This document shows positions 1-8,301 of a stretch of DNA of 64,000 nucleotides, piece after piece; position 1 is the stretch's first letter; each line of letters begins with the position of its first letter. Origin of the DNA: Gammaproteobacteria bacterium (GTDB lineage: Bacteria > Pseudomonadota > Gammaproteobacteria > Magnimaribacterales > AG-339-G14); contig BPAJ01000001.1 of assembly GCA_019652555.1 (NCBI GenBank), forward strand, positions 522,762-586,761, written 5' to 3'. The notes under the pieces were generated by a model. It saw only the letters and a program-made list of their open reading frames with translations. It made no database searches and had not been told where the DNA came from. The translations under genes were made by a program, and so were the position numbers.

Positions 1-280
1 CTAGCGGAATGATACTTGCATAGATAAATGGATGTCTTCTGCCGAGTTTTGACTTGAGCCTATCAGACCAGGCACCTACAAGAGGGTCAGATATTGCATC
101 AAAAATCAAAGAAATTCCTAAAGCAATGGATGCTAAATAAGGTTCCAGTCCTAATACTTGATTGTAATAAAGCAAAACCCAAGTACCAAAAATTACATTC
201 TTTATGCCAACTACTCCAGAACCTGCTGAATGGAGAAAAAGCGTTGAATTAGAAACTTGAAGATCTTTATTTTCTGACAT
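1..280 (-). CDS. GPH/MFS_2-family sugar-type transporter, N-terminal part (cut by window edge)
   Basis: The reading frame starts at the ATG complementary to 278-280 and runs off the left edge after 93 codons. The N-terminus has hydrophobic segments followed by a loop reading DPLVGAWSDRLKSKLGRRHP, which is the cytoplasmic loop 2-3 signature of the glycoside-pentoside-hexuronide (MelB-like) branch of the major facilitator superfamily. Members are 12-helix inner-membrane cation symporters, so roughly four fifths of the protein lies outside the window. The substrate cannot be read from this part. It is divergent from the SDR gene that starts at 348, and a second paralogue lies at 13052-14392. Confidence 0.8.
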   Translation of the reverse strand, partial: MSENKDLQVSNSTLFLHSAGSGVVGIKNVIFGTWVLLYYNQVLGLEPYLASIALGISLIFDAISDPLVGAWSDRLKSKLGRRHPFIYASIIPL

Positions 281-347
281 TTATAATTTTAAAAAAATAA
301 TATACTCTAGAAGAGTCAAATTATGAACTATTACTAGGGGTGAAAGA

Positions 348-1250
348 ATGGGAGTTTTGAATAATAAGGTAGCAGTAATTACAGGAGCCGGTAGAGGAAT
401 AGGAAAGGAAACTGCTCTGTTATTTGCTAAAGAAGGTGCAAAAGTTGTAGTAAACGATTTAGGAGCAAATCCTGATGGATCTGGTCATGAAAAAATTGCT
501 GACGAAGTTGTCGATGAAATAAAAAATCTTGGTGGTGAAGCAGTCGCAAATTATGATTCTGTTGATTCCTATGAAGGAGGACAAAATATATTCAAAACAG
601 CAATAGATGCATTTGGAGAGATGGATATTGTTATTAACAATGCGGGAATTCTTAGAGATAAAACTTTATTCAATATGGAAGAATCAGATTGGGATGCAAT
701 CATGGCAGTACACTTAAAAGGCCACTTTAATTGTACCCAGCCTTTCGTAAGATACATTAGAGAAACAAATAGGTTAAATTGTAGAATTGTTAATATGTCT
801 TCGGTTTCTGGCTTGATTGGCAACTTTGGCCAAACAAACTATGGTGCTGCAAAAGCAGGAATTGCTGGCTTTAGCAGGTCGCTTTCCATGGAAATGGCAA
901 AATATAAATGTACTGTCAACACAATCTCTCCCGGGGCAGCAACCAGATTGACGATAGATCTCATGAAAGCAGCAGGAAGAGATGTTGATCCCGAAGATTG
1001 GAGTCAAGGACCGCAACAGATTGCTCCTGTCATAGCTTGGGTTTGCTCAGATGAAGCAAATGAAATAACAAATCAAATATTTCATATTTCTTCGGGTACA
1101 GTAGGAATCATGCAACAACCTGCTGTAATCAAATCTTTTAAAAATGACGAACTTTGGACTTTGGATAAGTTAAATACACTGATGCCAGAATTAGTTGAAG
1201 CTAAGAAACTTCACGATAAGGAAGTTGAAGAGAAAGGAAAACCTTCTTAA
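348..1250 (+). CDS. SDR-family oxidoreductase, 3-hydroxyacyl-CoA dehydrogenase-like
   Basis: A 300-residue classical short-chain dehydrogenase. The Rossmann nucleotide site TGAGRGIG is at residues 12-19, NNAG at 97-100, the catalytic Ser around 152, and Tyr165/Lys169 in the motif YGAAK. An acidic residue after beta strand 2 (NDLG) suggests NAD(H). The long insertion after VNDLGA and the extended C-terminus resemble the dehydrogenase domain of peroxisomal-type multifunctional enzyme 2, so a 3-hydroxyacyl-CoA dehydrogenase role in beta-oxidation is plausible but not proven. The start is supported by a purine-rich GGGGTGAAAG upstream. It ends one base before the stop of the convergent HD gene. 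Family assignment is firm; the substrate is inferred. Confidence 0.85.
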   Translation: MGVLNNKVAVITGAGRGIGKETALLFAKEGAKVVVNDLGANPDGSGHEKIADEVVDEIKNLGGEAVANYDSVDSYEGGQNIFKTAIDAFGEMDIVINNAGILRDKTLFNMEESDWDAIMAVHLKGHFNCTQPFVRYIRETNRLNCRIVNMSSVSGLIGNFGQTNYGAAKAGIAGFSRSLSMEMAKYKCTVNTISPGAATRLTIDLMKAAGRDVDPEDWSQGPQQIAPVIAWVCSDEANEITNQIFHISSGTVGIMQQPAVIKSFKNDELWTLDKLNTLMPELVEAKKLHDKEVEEKGKPS

Positions 1251-1820
1251 TTAAGCTTCTGCTTTATATATAGACTTTTTGGTCTGTGATAAAACGTTTT
1301 TTAGCATAGGCATAAAGGTCTCTATTGGAAGACTTTCATATTCAGGATCAAATGAGTTTTGATCATATTTCGCACAAAATTCAACGCAATCTTTCCAATG
1401 CTCACTATCTTTGAATTTATCACGCATGTGTCTATCTAGACCTAGGAAATGAAAAAAATAGTAACCCTGGAATATGCCATGATGTTTCAAGATCCAATAG
1501 TTCTTCTCTGAGATATATGGTTCGAGAAGGGTTGCAGCAAAATCGGCATGGTTGGCAGGCGCAAGAATGTCTCCAATATCATGAAGTAAAGCACACACCA
1601 CATACTCTTCATCTCTTCCGTCACGATATGCTCTAGATGCAGTCTGAAGACAATGCTCATAGCGATCTACTGCAAATCCCCCAAAGTCATCTTTTAGCAT
1701 ATTTAAATGTTCAATAATTCTCTGAGGCAGATTCTCTGAATGAATCATTGCTGCCTCAACAATTGGCACATAATCTTCTTGAGTGCCTTTTGTCATTTCT
1801 GTAAATGTTGCTTTTTTCAT
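1251..1820 (-). CDS. HD-domain protein, predicted metal-dependent phosphohydrolase or oxygenase-like
   Basis: A 189-residue single-domain protein. The HD signature is seen as YEHCLQTA, then LLHDIGD, then a downstream NHADFAA and KHHGIFQGYYF, giving the spaced His/Asp ligands for one or two metals. The arrangement recalls small HD proteins related to PhnZ and inositol oxygenase, which use a di-iron centre, but annotated relatives are usually just called HD phosphohydrolases. It is transcribed away from the ferritin-like gene at 1951. The 130-base gap between them holds a Fur-box-like sequence, so both might respond to iron. The substrate is unknown. Confidence 0.75.
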   Translation of the reverse strand: MKKATFTEMTKGTQEDYVPIVEAAMIHSENLPQRIIEHLNMLKDDFGGFAVDRYEHCLQTASRAYRDGRDEEYVVCALLHDIGDILAPANHADFAATLLEPYISEKNYWILKHHGIFQGYYFFHFLGLDRHMRDKFKDSEHWKDCVEFCAKYDQNSFDPEYESLPIETFMPMLKNVLSQTKKSIYKAEA

Positions 1821-1863
1821 AACTCTATTTTCCCTAAATTTTATTGTTGATTCAATTATTTTG

Positions 1864-1878
1864 TGAAAATAATTCTCA
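1864..1878. promoter_or_regulatory. Fur-box-like inverted repeat
   Basis: The 15-mer TGAAAATAATTCTCA matches the Fur 7-1-7 consensus TGATAATnATTATCA at 12 of 14 defined positions. It lies in the divergent gap between the HD-protein gene (start 1820) and the ferritin-like gene (start 1951), 73 bases upstream of the latter. Known Fur sites overlap promoters of iron-storage and iron-uptake genes, and this context fits. Binding is inferred from sequence only. Confidence 0.5.
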
Positions 1879-1950
1879 TTGTTATCTTATTTCTCATCAA
1901 GAGGTTTTCAAAAATAACCTGATAAAATTCATAAAAAAAGGAGTTATATA

Positions 1951-2388
1951 ATGACATTAGATCTTAATTTAGAAGAAGTTTGTACCACATTAAACGAGAT
2001 TATGGAGTATGAGCTAGCGGGAGTAGTTAGATACACGCATTCCGCATTGATGGTTGTAGGTCCACACCGAATTCCTATTGTTAATTTTTTACAAGAACAA
2101 GCAAATGAATCTCTACAGCACGCACAACAAGCTGGTGAACTGCTTACTGGTTTAGATGGCCACCCAAGTCAAAAAATTGCAAAAATAGTTGAAACCAATA
2201 ACCATTCCATAAAAGATATTTTGGAGGAGAGTTTAGAACATGAATTGCATGCGCTTAGTCTTTATAAAAAACTTCTTTCTATGGTAGAGGGTGCATCAAT
2301 TTATTTAGAAGAATATACAAGGGATCTAATTGGCCAAGAAGAGCAACATCAACTTGAATTGAGAAAGATGCTTAAAGATTTCAGCTAG
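1951..2388 (+). CDS. Ferritin-like / bacterioferritin-family protein
   Basis: A 145-residue all-helical protein with the four-helix bundle pattern of the bacterioferritin group. Candidate metal ligands are Glu21 in helix A, Glu53 with His57 in helix B, Glu97 in helix C, and Glu130 with His133 in helix D. In helix B the Glu-to-His spacing is ExxxH rather than the ExxH of E. coli Bfr, and the haem-binding Met next to it is absent. This may therefore be a ferritin-like oxidase or store rather than a haem bacterioferritin. A good Shine-Dalgarno (AAAAAGGAG) precedes the ATG. It overlaps the convergent GST gene by 8 bases. Iron storage or detoxification is inferred from the family and the Fur-like site upstream. 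Confidence 0.8.
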   Translation: MTLDLNLEEVCTTLNEIMEYELAGVVRYTHSALMVVGPHRIPIVNFLQEQANESLQHAQQAGELLTGLDGHPSQKIAKIVETNNHSIKDILEESLEHELHALSLYKKLLSMVEGASIYLEEYTRDLIGQEEQHQLELRKMLKDFS

Positions 2389-3187
2389 GATCCTGAAGTT
2401 TTCTCTTGTACCAATCCAAATAAGTGCCTGTTGTTGTGGAAAATTCTTCGATTTTCGCAAGCTTCATTAAATGTCTGTAAGTCAATGTATATTCTTCAGG
2501 AAAATTTTCTGAGATTAGATTAAATCCTTTTTCTTTGAGTTTTTCTTCATAATGACCTTCTCGGAGAAACTGAGAAAAATCACAAAAAAAAGAAATATCT
2601 ACAATCGTTAAGAAATTAAAACCTATGTGACTAGTTGATTTCAGTGATTCTTCGACTCCATTTAAAAAGAACTCATATGCAGACTGCATTCTCCTATAAA
2701 GAGATTCATGCATATTTTCGAGACCAAACAAATATTCTTGATGCTCTCTAGAAAAAACTAGTCCGCTATCCAAGAAACTATCTATTCTAGAAGCTTCAAA
2801 ATGATTTTTTCCATACAAGTGCTTCTGTGTATCTTGTCTAGCCACAGCTCTTAAGATGCTGTTTGATTCAAATATTCCTGTTTTTCCATCAAGGCTAAAT
2901 GCGGCAGGAACCGTTCCAAAAGGAATCAATTCTATAAAGCGATCAGTCTTGTACAAAGATGAGTTGAATCCTCTTTTTCCAATTCTTTCAAACTCTTTTA
3001 AATCTTTTTTATCAGCTTCTGATAACTTTTTAGGGTCTGTATCCCAAAGCCAGTTTGGAATCTCTGAGGGTTTATCTCCGATAATCTCTAGAGGAACATC
3101 AGCTATTTTTGCAGCAATCTCTGCTTTCCAAACTCTAGGATTTGGTAAATAAGAAAAGATTTTGAGTCCTTTTCCCATAGACTCCAT
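2381..3187 (-). CDS. Glutathione S-transferase family protein
   Basis: A 268-residue protein. The N-terminal part has a thioredoxin-like GST fold, with a strand LKIFSYLPNPRVWKAEIAAK and the cis-Pro/glutathione-binding stretch PFGTVPAAF followed by GIFESNSILRAVAR, where the ES pair contacts the gamma-glutamyl group. A long insertion of about 45 residues precedes the cis-Pro, and an all-helical C-terminal domain follows, as in the EF1Bgamma-like GSTs. The start codon sits directly against the stop of a MAPEG-family gene (stop at 3188-3190), so the two are probably co-transcribed. Both families commonly use glutathione. An alternative start is Met4. The substrate is unknown. Confidence 0.75.
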   Translation of the reverse strand: MESMGKGLKIFSYLPNPRVWKAEIAAKIADVPLEIIGDKPSEIPNWLWDTDPKKLSEADKKDLKEFERIGKRGFNSSLYKTDRFIELIPFGTVPAAFSLDGKTGIFESNSILRAVARQDTQKHLYGKNHFEASRIDSFLDSGLVFSREHQEYLFGLENMHESLYRRMQSAYEFFLNGVEESLKSTSHIGFNFLTIVDISFFCDFSQFLREGHYEEKLKEKGFNLISENFPEEYTLTYRHLMKLAKIEEFSTTTGTYLDWYKRKLQDPS

Positions 3188-3614
3188 CTAAATCAAAGAG
3201 GCAAATCTTACCCACATCCAGACAACAATTAACCAACTAGGCAACCAAAGTAAGGCTCTTAACGGCATGTCGCCAATAAAGCCATTAATGAAAATATGAT
3301 ACAAAGAATGAGCCACTCTCAAGTCCAACAAACCAATAACCTAAAACTACAAAATAGGCGTCAACTTTTCCTGAAACATATAAGACAATACATATTGCAT
3401 AAAATAAAATCGGAAATTCAAATAAATTTATCAAATTTCTATCTGCCTGCTTCGTTATTTGTTCTGCAGATGCGGAAGTGGAATTTTCATCAACTCGCTA
3501 CCAGTATGACTTTTATCAATCAAAACATTCTTGAATCGAATTATCGTACTCAACAAAAACTGAAGCAGTAAGCAACACCATATAGTACATTGGAATAAAA
3601 ATTTCAGCGTTCAT
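3188..3614 (-). pseudogene. MAPEG-family membrane protein, interrupted by frameshifts
   Basis: No single frame is open, but the translation can be stitched. It begins at the ATG at 3614, preceded by a strong AAAAGGAGAAACTT ribosome site, with MNAEIFIPMYYMVLLTASVF. It shifts near 3550, again near 3485 to give NLINLFEFPILFYAICIVLY, and again near 3315 to give HSLYHIFINGFIGDMPLRAL and a final Trp-rich helix ending at 3188. The NLFEFPILFY block and the small four-helix plan are typical of MAPEG proteins (membrane-associated eicosanoid and glutathione metabolism). Three shifts in 430 bases with conserved residues intact look like sequencing indels rather than decay. It lies between PsiE and GST genes on the same strand. 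Confidence 0.65.
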
Positions 3615-3632
3615 AAGTTTCTCCTTTTAAAA

Positions 3633-4061
3633 TTAATCTTTGTTATTTTCCTGATATCTTAGTTTTTCAAGACTCAGTTTATCTTTAAGACTCATTAAAT
3701 ACGCAGCTCCCGCAAGAATAACAACTGCAGTGGCCTCAGCAATAATCATCAGCGCGTCCATATCTTTATTTTGCATTACTATCAGTCGGCATAAAGCAGT
3801 AATTGCAATGATAATTGGCAAGGTAACAGGTATTCTTGAAGTCGTATAAAAAGCTCCTACCATACCTAGAATTTCCGCATAAATAAAAAGCATGAATAAA
3901 TCAGATAAAGTGATTTGTCTTGCCAAAAACATTTCATAACAATACATTGCTGCAGCAATACAAGTAGATATGCCTATTACGGAAAGTAATACTTTTTCAC
4001 TTGCTATGGTTGTCCAGTGAAGACCTTTGTTTACGGCCTTGTCATTAATTTTTTCGAACAT
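3633..4061 (-). CDS. PsiE-family inner-membrane protein
   Basis: A 142-residue protein with four predicted membrane helices. The central segment DLFMLFIYAEILGMVGAFY followed by RIPVTLPIIIAITALCRLIV matches the PsiE family (phosphate-starvation-inducible E), in which the second and third helices carry FIYxEI and the Ile-Ala-Ile-Thr-Ala-Leu-x-Arg stretch. The biochemical role of PsiE is not established even in E. coli. It is the first gene of a same-strand run PsiE, MAPEG and GST, with an 18-base gap to the MAPEG start. No Pho box was recognised upstream. Confidence 0.75.
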   Translation of the reverse strand: MFEKINDKAVNKGLHWTTIASEKVLLSVIGISTCIAAAMYCYEMFLARQITLSDLFMLFIYAEILGMVGAFYTTSRIPVTLPIIIAITALCRLIVMQNKDMDALMIIAEATAVVILAGAAYLMSLKDKLSLEKLRYQENNKD

Positions 4062-4167
4062 AATTTTAGTTTAACCACTTCTTTCAATCAGGCAAATATA
4101 AATTATATTCAACTATTATTTTTAACAATTAATCAAGAACTTTTTAAAGAGCAATTAGAATAACCTG

Positions 4168-5296
4168 ATGTATGAAGTTGCTGAAAAGGAAAAGTTAAAG
4201 TTTATTCAAAATGGATTAAAGGAATATTCTTCGAAAAGAAACTATGATTTTGGTCCTGAATCTAGAGAAAACGTTTCTAATTTATCAAAATATATTTCTC
4301 ATAGATTCATTAATGAGTATCAACTTATTAGAGAAATTCTTTCGGAAAATAAACTTCAAAAAGTTGAAAAGTTTATTCAGGAAGTGTTTTGGAGAGTTTA
4401 TTGGAAAGGTTGGTTGGAACATAGACCGCAGGTATGGAATGACTTCATTGATGCAGATCCAGACTTTATCGAGGATGATTACAACAGAGCAATAAATGGA
4501 AATACAGGCATCGTCTGTTTTGACGATTGGGTCAAAGAATTAAAAAATGAAAATTATTTACACAATCATACTCGGATGTGGTTTGCGAGCATATGGATTT
4601 TTACTTTGAATTTACCATGGCAACTTGGAGCAAAATTCTTCATGAAATATTTATTAGATGGTGATGCTGCTTCTAATACTTTGAGTTGGAGGTGGGTAGC
4701 TGGAATCCAGACTCAAGGAAAAAATTATATTGCTCGAGAATCGAATATAAGAAAATTCACCAATCAAAGATACATGAACACATCCCTTAAGGAAAATGCC
4801 CTACCCTTGAATGAAGAGAAATTTTATCCTTTGTGCGATATCAGACAATTACATACTGACCAGAAAAATAAAAATATTGTTTTATTTGAGTCAGATTTAC
4901 ACATTGATAATAGAATTTCGTTTTTTGAAGAATATGAAAATGTCTATTTATTATTGCTTGATAATAAAAACCGAGTTGTTGAATTGGATGAGAAAGTTTT
5001 ATTCTTTAAAAAAAAATTACAAGAATCGTTTATACAAAAAATACCAAATGCACAATTTCTTAATGATGACGGACCTTCAAAAACTCAATGAAAGCTATGA
5101 TGTAATTTATCCAGGTGTTGGAGAAAATATAGATTTTTTAAAAAGAGAAATAACCGACATGAATAAATTACATTTTATAGGTTTAAAAGAAGATATTTTT
5201 TGTTGGCAGTACTCAAAAAAGGGGTTTTTTAATTTTAAGAAAAATATCCCTGAAATAATCAATTATTTATTTCATGAGGGTGAATTTTTTAAATGA
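4168..5296 (+). CDS. Photolyase/cryptochrome-like FAD-binding protein (one frameshift)
   Basis: The first frame (4168-5091) encodes the helical FAD-binding domain of photolyases directly at the N-terminus: FWRVYWKGWLE, HNHTRMWFASIWIF (residues 132-145), DGDAASNTLSWRWVAG (164-179) and GKNYIARESNI. The usual N-terminal antenna domain is missing. After residue about 236 comes an alpha/beta-looking segment, NIVLFESDLHIDNR, that resembles the opening of a photolyase antenna domain. A shift near 5065-5085 moves the frame, and the C-terminus continues as DLQKLNESYDVIYPGVGENI to the stop at 5296, giving about 375 residues. Flavin binding is well supported; DNA repair, signalling or another role is open. 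The frame break fits a single-base error. Confidence 0.65.
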
Positions 5297-5337
5297 AAAT
5301 TAAATTTCTTATTTTATTTTTTTGTTAATATTCAAGA

Positions 5338-6328
5338 ATGTACACAAAGAAATATTCTCAAGATTTAAAGATCAATAATCCTCATAAATACCGTTTAACG
5401 AAAGATTTAATTTGGTCTTCACCGAAGGGTTTTGATTTGACAATGGATATATATTCTCCAAAGGATGTTCCTGCCAATTGCCCTGTCATTGTAATGTTTC
5501 ATGGCGGAGGTTTCTTAATCAGAAGAAAAGAAATCCTAAATAATATGTCGCAATACATTGCAACAAATCATGATTACGTAGTGTGCAATGTAAATTACAG
5601 ATTACTAAGGGATCAGAAAAACACCGTAATGTTTAATGATTTAATTGGAGATGCTTTCGGTGCTGTCTTGTGGGTAAAGGAAAACATACATAAGTACAAT
5701 GGTGACAAAGATAAAATTGGAATCACAGGCGATAGTGCTGGTGCCTACATCTGTGCCATGATCCTTAATTTGGGAAACAAAATAGGGAAAAGGAAGATTT
5801 TGCAGAAGACCACGCATTTGAACCGACCTTATCTTCCTAAAGAATGTGTCCTTGGAAGAAGTCGCAAAAGATAATCTTTTAGATGTGAAAGCAGCTGTAT
5901 TAAGTTATGGCGGTTATGATTTTTATAAATATGCTCTTCAAAATGCTGAAACTTACAAAAATATTTTTTGGTGGCTTGCTCTATCCAAACCAAGAGGTGT
6001 ACTTGGAGATAAATTTAACCCTGTTGATGATCCTGAAATATATAAAGCGATTTCTCCTATTTACAACATTCCTGAAGCTTCTACGCGAAAATTGCCGCCA
6101 CAACTCCTTACTGCCGCGACTAAGGACAGAATTACCCCAGTTCAGATGATAAAGGAATATGGAACTGCTCTCGAAGAAAAAAATCAAGAATTTGAATTTT
6201 GGGAACACATTAATAGAAATCATGCTTATCTAGATTCTGGAAGAACATTGATTGCTGGTAATGATTTTATAAGAGATGGAATACCCGCTCTAAAAGTCAT
6301 GATGGACTTTTTTGATAAACACCTCTAA
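5338..6328 (+). CDS. Alpha/beta-hydrolase esterase (HSL type), frameshifted
   Basis: The first frame (5338-5874) has the oxyanion-hole motif HGGG, the YRL motif and the nucleophile elbow GDSAG of the hormone-sensitive-lipase family. The remainder (5846-6328) has a Gly-Gly-Tyr strand, the acid in ATKDRITP and the catalytic His in NRNHAYLDSG. Between about 5785 and 5845 the three frames each carry part of the protein (the middle piece reads EDFAEDHAFEP), so two indels are likely. All three catalytic residues survive, which argues for sequence errors. Expected product is about 330 residues, cytoplasmic, hydrolysing short acyl esters; substrate unknown. Confidence 0.7.
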
Positions 6329-6329
6329 A

Positions 6330-7379
6330 TTATTTTAAAAAGCTTATTGCATCTAAATGCAACGCTTGCCAGCCTGATCTTTCTGCCATGACAGCAAACA
6401 TCTCATCTCCACGATCTGTTCTTTCAACAATCATGGCAGACATGACGGCCATTAAAAATCCTACAAAAGATCCTCGACGATAATCATTCCAAGCTTCTTC
6501 AAAGGAGTAACTATCGCTTACCTTTAGTAATGCATGATAATCCTGAACTAATTTTTCTTCAGCATTTGCTCGATCATTAGGATTGAGAAAACTTGTAGAA
6601 ATACAATAGGCAACATCATTGAGTGGTAATCCTACTGCTGCAGTTTGCCAATCTAAGAGAATTGCCCTGTCATTATTATCAACAAACAAAATATTATCTA
6701 ACCTCAAATCACCTTGAACTAAGGTCATAGGTCCCTCTCGTACTTCAGAATACTTATCATAATTTGCAATTAAATCATCACCCATATCAAAAATATCCTT
6801 GCTAATTCTGCCTTGATATCTATTTTTCCATTCTGGATAAACTGCGGGTAGTAAATCAGCAACAAATTTTTTTCTTTCTTCACTTATTCCATAAGTAAGC
6901 CAAGAATAGGATAAAAGTTTCTCATCGTTCCAATAACTTTTGTGTAACGCTGCAGCTTCTTTCAAAATCTTAGATACCTCCTCAACCGAACAGCCTTCCA
7001 TTTGGGGAATTTGTTGTGCAGGATGCATATCTTCCAAAAGCAATATTCCATCATCAGAATTGGAATCAAAATCTGAAAAATAAAGCTCTGGCACTCTGGC
7101 TGAACATTTTTCTGATAAATATTTATAAAAAGATGTTTCTATTTCATACAAATGTAAATTTCTTGCCGTATCTCTACTCGATTGATCAGCAGCAGGACAT
7201 TTTGCGATCAAAGATAAAGGCAAATTATTTTTTTCTTTCCAATCTAAATTAATTCTAAAACAGTCGCCAACTTGGCCAGAGCCTACTGGTTCAAATTCAA
7301 AATCTTTTAAATTTGATTCATCAGCATTGAATAAATTAGCAATGAATTTTTTTGAAAACTTATTTGGGTGGTCTATCAT
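6330..7379 (-). CDS. APH-type phosphotransferase (ecdysteroid kinase-like / choline kinase-like fold)
   Basis: A 349-residue kinase-fold protein. Visible features are the nucleotide-binding lobe with VGSGQVGDCFRINLDW, the acidic LLLEDM hinge, the catalytic loop LVQGDLRLDNILF (the usual HGD is replaced by QGD) and the Mg-binding ILLDWQ. This is the layout of the aminoglycoside phosphotransferase superfamily, in the branch with ecdysteroid-kinase-like proteins that is common next to acyl-CoA and SDR genes. It ends 1 base from the convergent esterase stop. The phosphate acceptor is unknown, and there is no specific reason to call it an antibiotic resistance gene. Confidence 0.75.
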   Translation of the reverse strand: MIDHPNKFSKKFIANLFNADESNLKDFEFEPVGSGQVGDCFRINLDWKEKNNLPLSLIAKCPAADQSSRDTARNLHLYEIETSFYKYLSEKCSARVPELYFSDFDSNSDDGILLLEDMHPAQQIPQMEGCSVEEVSKILKEAAALHKSYWNDEKLLSYSWLTYGISEERKKFVADLLPAVYPEWKNRYQGRISKDIFDMGDDLIANYDKYSEVREGPMTLVQGDLRLDNILFVDNNDRAILLDWQTAAVGLPLNDVAYCISTSFLNPNDRANAEEKLVQDYHALLKVSDSYSFEEAWNDYRRGSFVGFLMAVMSAMIVERTDRGDEMFAVMAERSGWQALHLDAISFLK

Positions 7380-7391
7380 CCAAAAAACAAT

Positions 7392-7757
7392 TTAAGTATT
7401 TCTCATTTCTTTCCAAAGAATGCGCAAGCCAAAAAAAGCTGGTAAATAACACATCAATGTAAAAATAATAACTTGTCCAATTAAAGGAGACTCCCTAAAA
7501 ATTTGAAATGCTAGAAAATCAATTAAGTCGATTATTAATCTTACTAATATCAAAACGAAAAGCATCGATGCGCTCCTCATATAAATAGCAAAAAGAAAAG
7601 CCAATCCTATGGCAAGATTTCTGGCAACAAACAGAGTAGAGCCCAGACTTAATTCGGTATCTCCTAAACCTTCAAAAAATTCTGGATTAAATATCGCAAT
7701 TAAGGACCAAAAAACATTGGTGAAATTAGAAGAAACAAAATCAGAGATAGTGACCAT
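7392..7757 (-). CDS. Small integral membrane protein, unknown function
   Basis: A 121-residue protein with four hydrophobic segments, separated by short charged turns (YMRSAS, IFRESP) and a charged C-terminus. I do not recognise a named family with confidence; the pattern is like small uncharacterised four-helix DUF proteins. It sits 12 bases upstream of the phosphotransferase gene on the same strand, so the two are probably co-transcribed. No signal peptide or motif suggests a function. Confidence 0.55.
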   Translation of the reverse strand: MVTISDFVSSNFTNVFWSLIAIFNPEFFEGLGDTELSLGSTLFVARNLAIGLAFLFAIYMRSASMLFVLILVRLIIDLIDFLAFQIFRESPLIGQVIIFTLMCYLPAFFGLRILWKEMRNT

Positions 7758-7830
7758 GAGTAAGAAATTTTCATAAAGTGTCCTATTCCCAATCTACCTA
7801 CCTTGAAAGCCTTATGTTTATTGGTTAATT

Positions 7831-7905
<75 letters not shown>

Positions 7906-7907
7906 GT

Positions 7908-8301
7908 TAATTTTTTTCGTTTGCAATCAAAATAAGAATAGGAATTTACACTGATTAGATTATTATCCCAAATATTTTTATTCAAAGATGACTGAAAGTC
8001 TTTTTTATTGATTACTAATTTGTTTTCAATTGCAAAGTTCTTTTATTTCCTTGAAATAAATGCCTTCATAAACTTTTAATCTATTCTTCAATCTGTAAGG
8101 AATTGCCTCTGCTCCAAAAAAAACGGTCTTCGCCTTAAGATTTATATCGATAACTTCTGAATCATTCGAAGCCATCTCTTTGCCATCAACACCGACTAAA
8201 GTTACGTCGCAATCAAGAATTATATTTTTTGTAAATGCCTCTGCAGATAAAGACAAGCCAATAATTAATGTCTTAAGAAGAAACAACACTTCCTGCCTCA
8301 T
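7908..8301 (-). CDS. Small exported protein of unknown function (one frameshift)
   Basis: From the ATG at 8301 the protein starts MRQEVLFLLKTLIIGLSLSA, a plausible Sec signal peptide, followed by a beta-rich stretch with ILDCDVTLVGVDGKE. The open frame ends at 8026, but a neighbouring frame continues without stop as NFAIENKLVINKKDFQSSLN through FDCKRKK to just before the tRNA-Ala, so a single indel near 8030 is likely, and the total length would be about 125 residues. Two Cys (in DCD and DCK) could form a disulfide in the periplasm. I do not recognise the family. Confidence 0.45.

Noticed and set aside
774-1016. Open frame on the minus strand inside the SDR gene
   Set aside because: It is a shadow of the SDR at 348-1250, with no family motif and no ribosome site.
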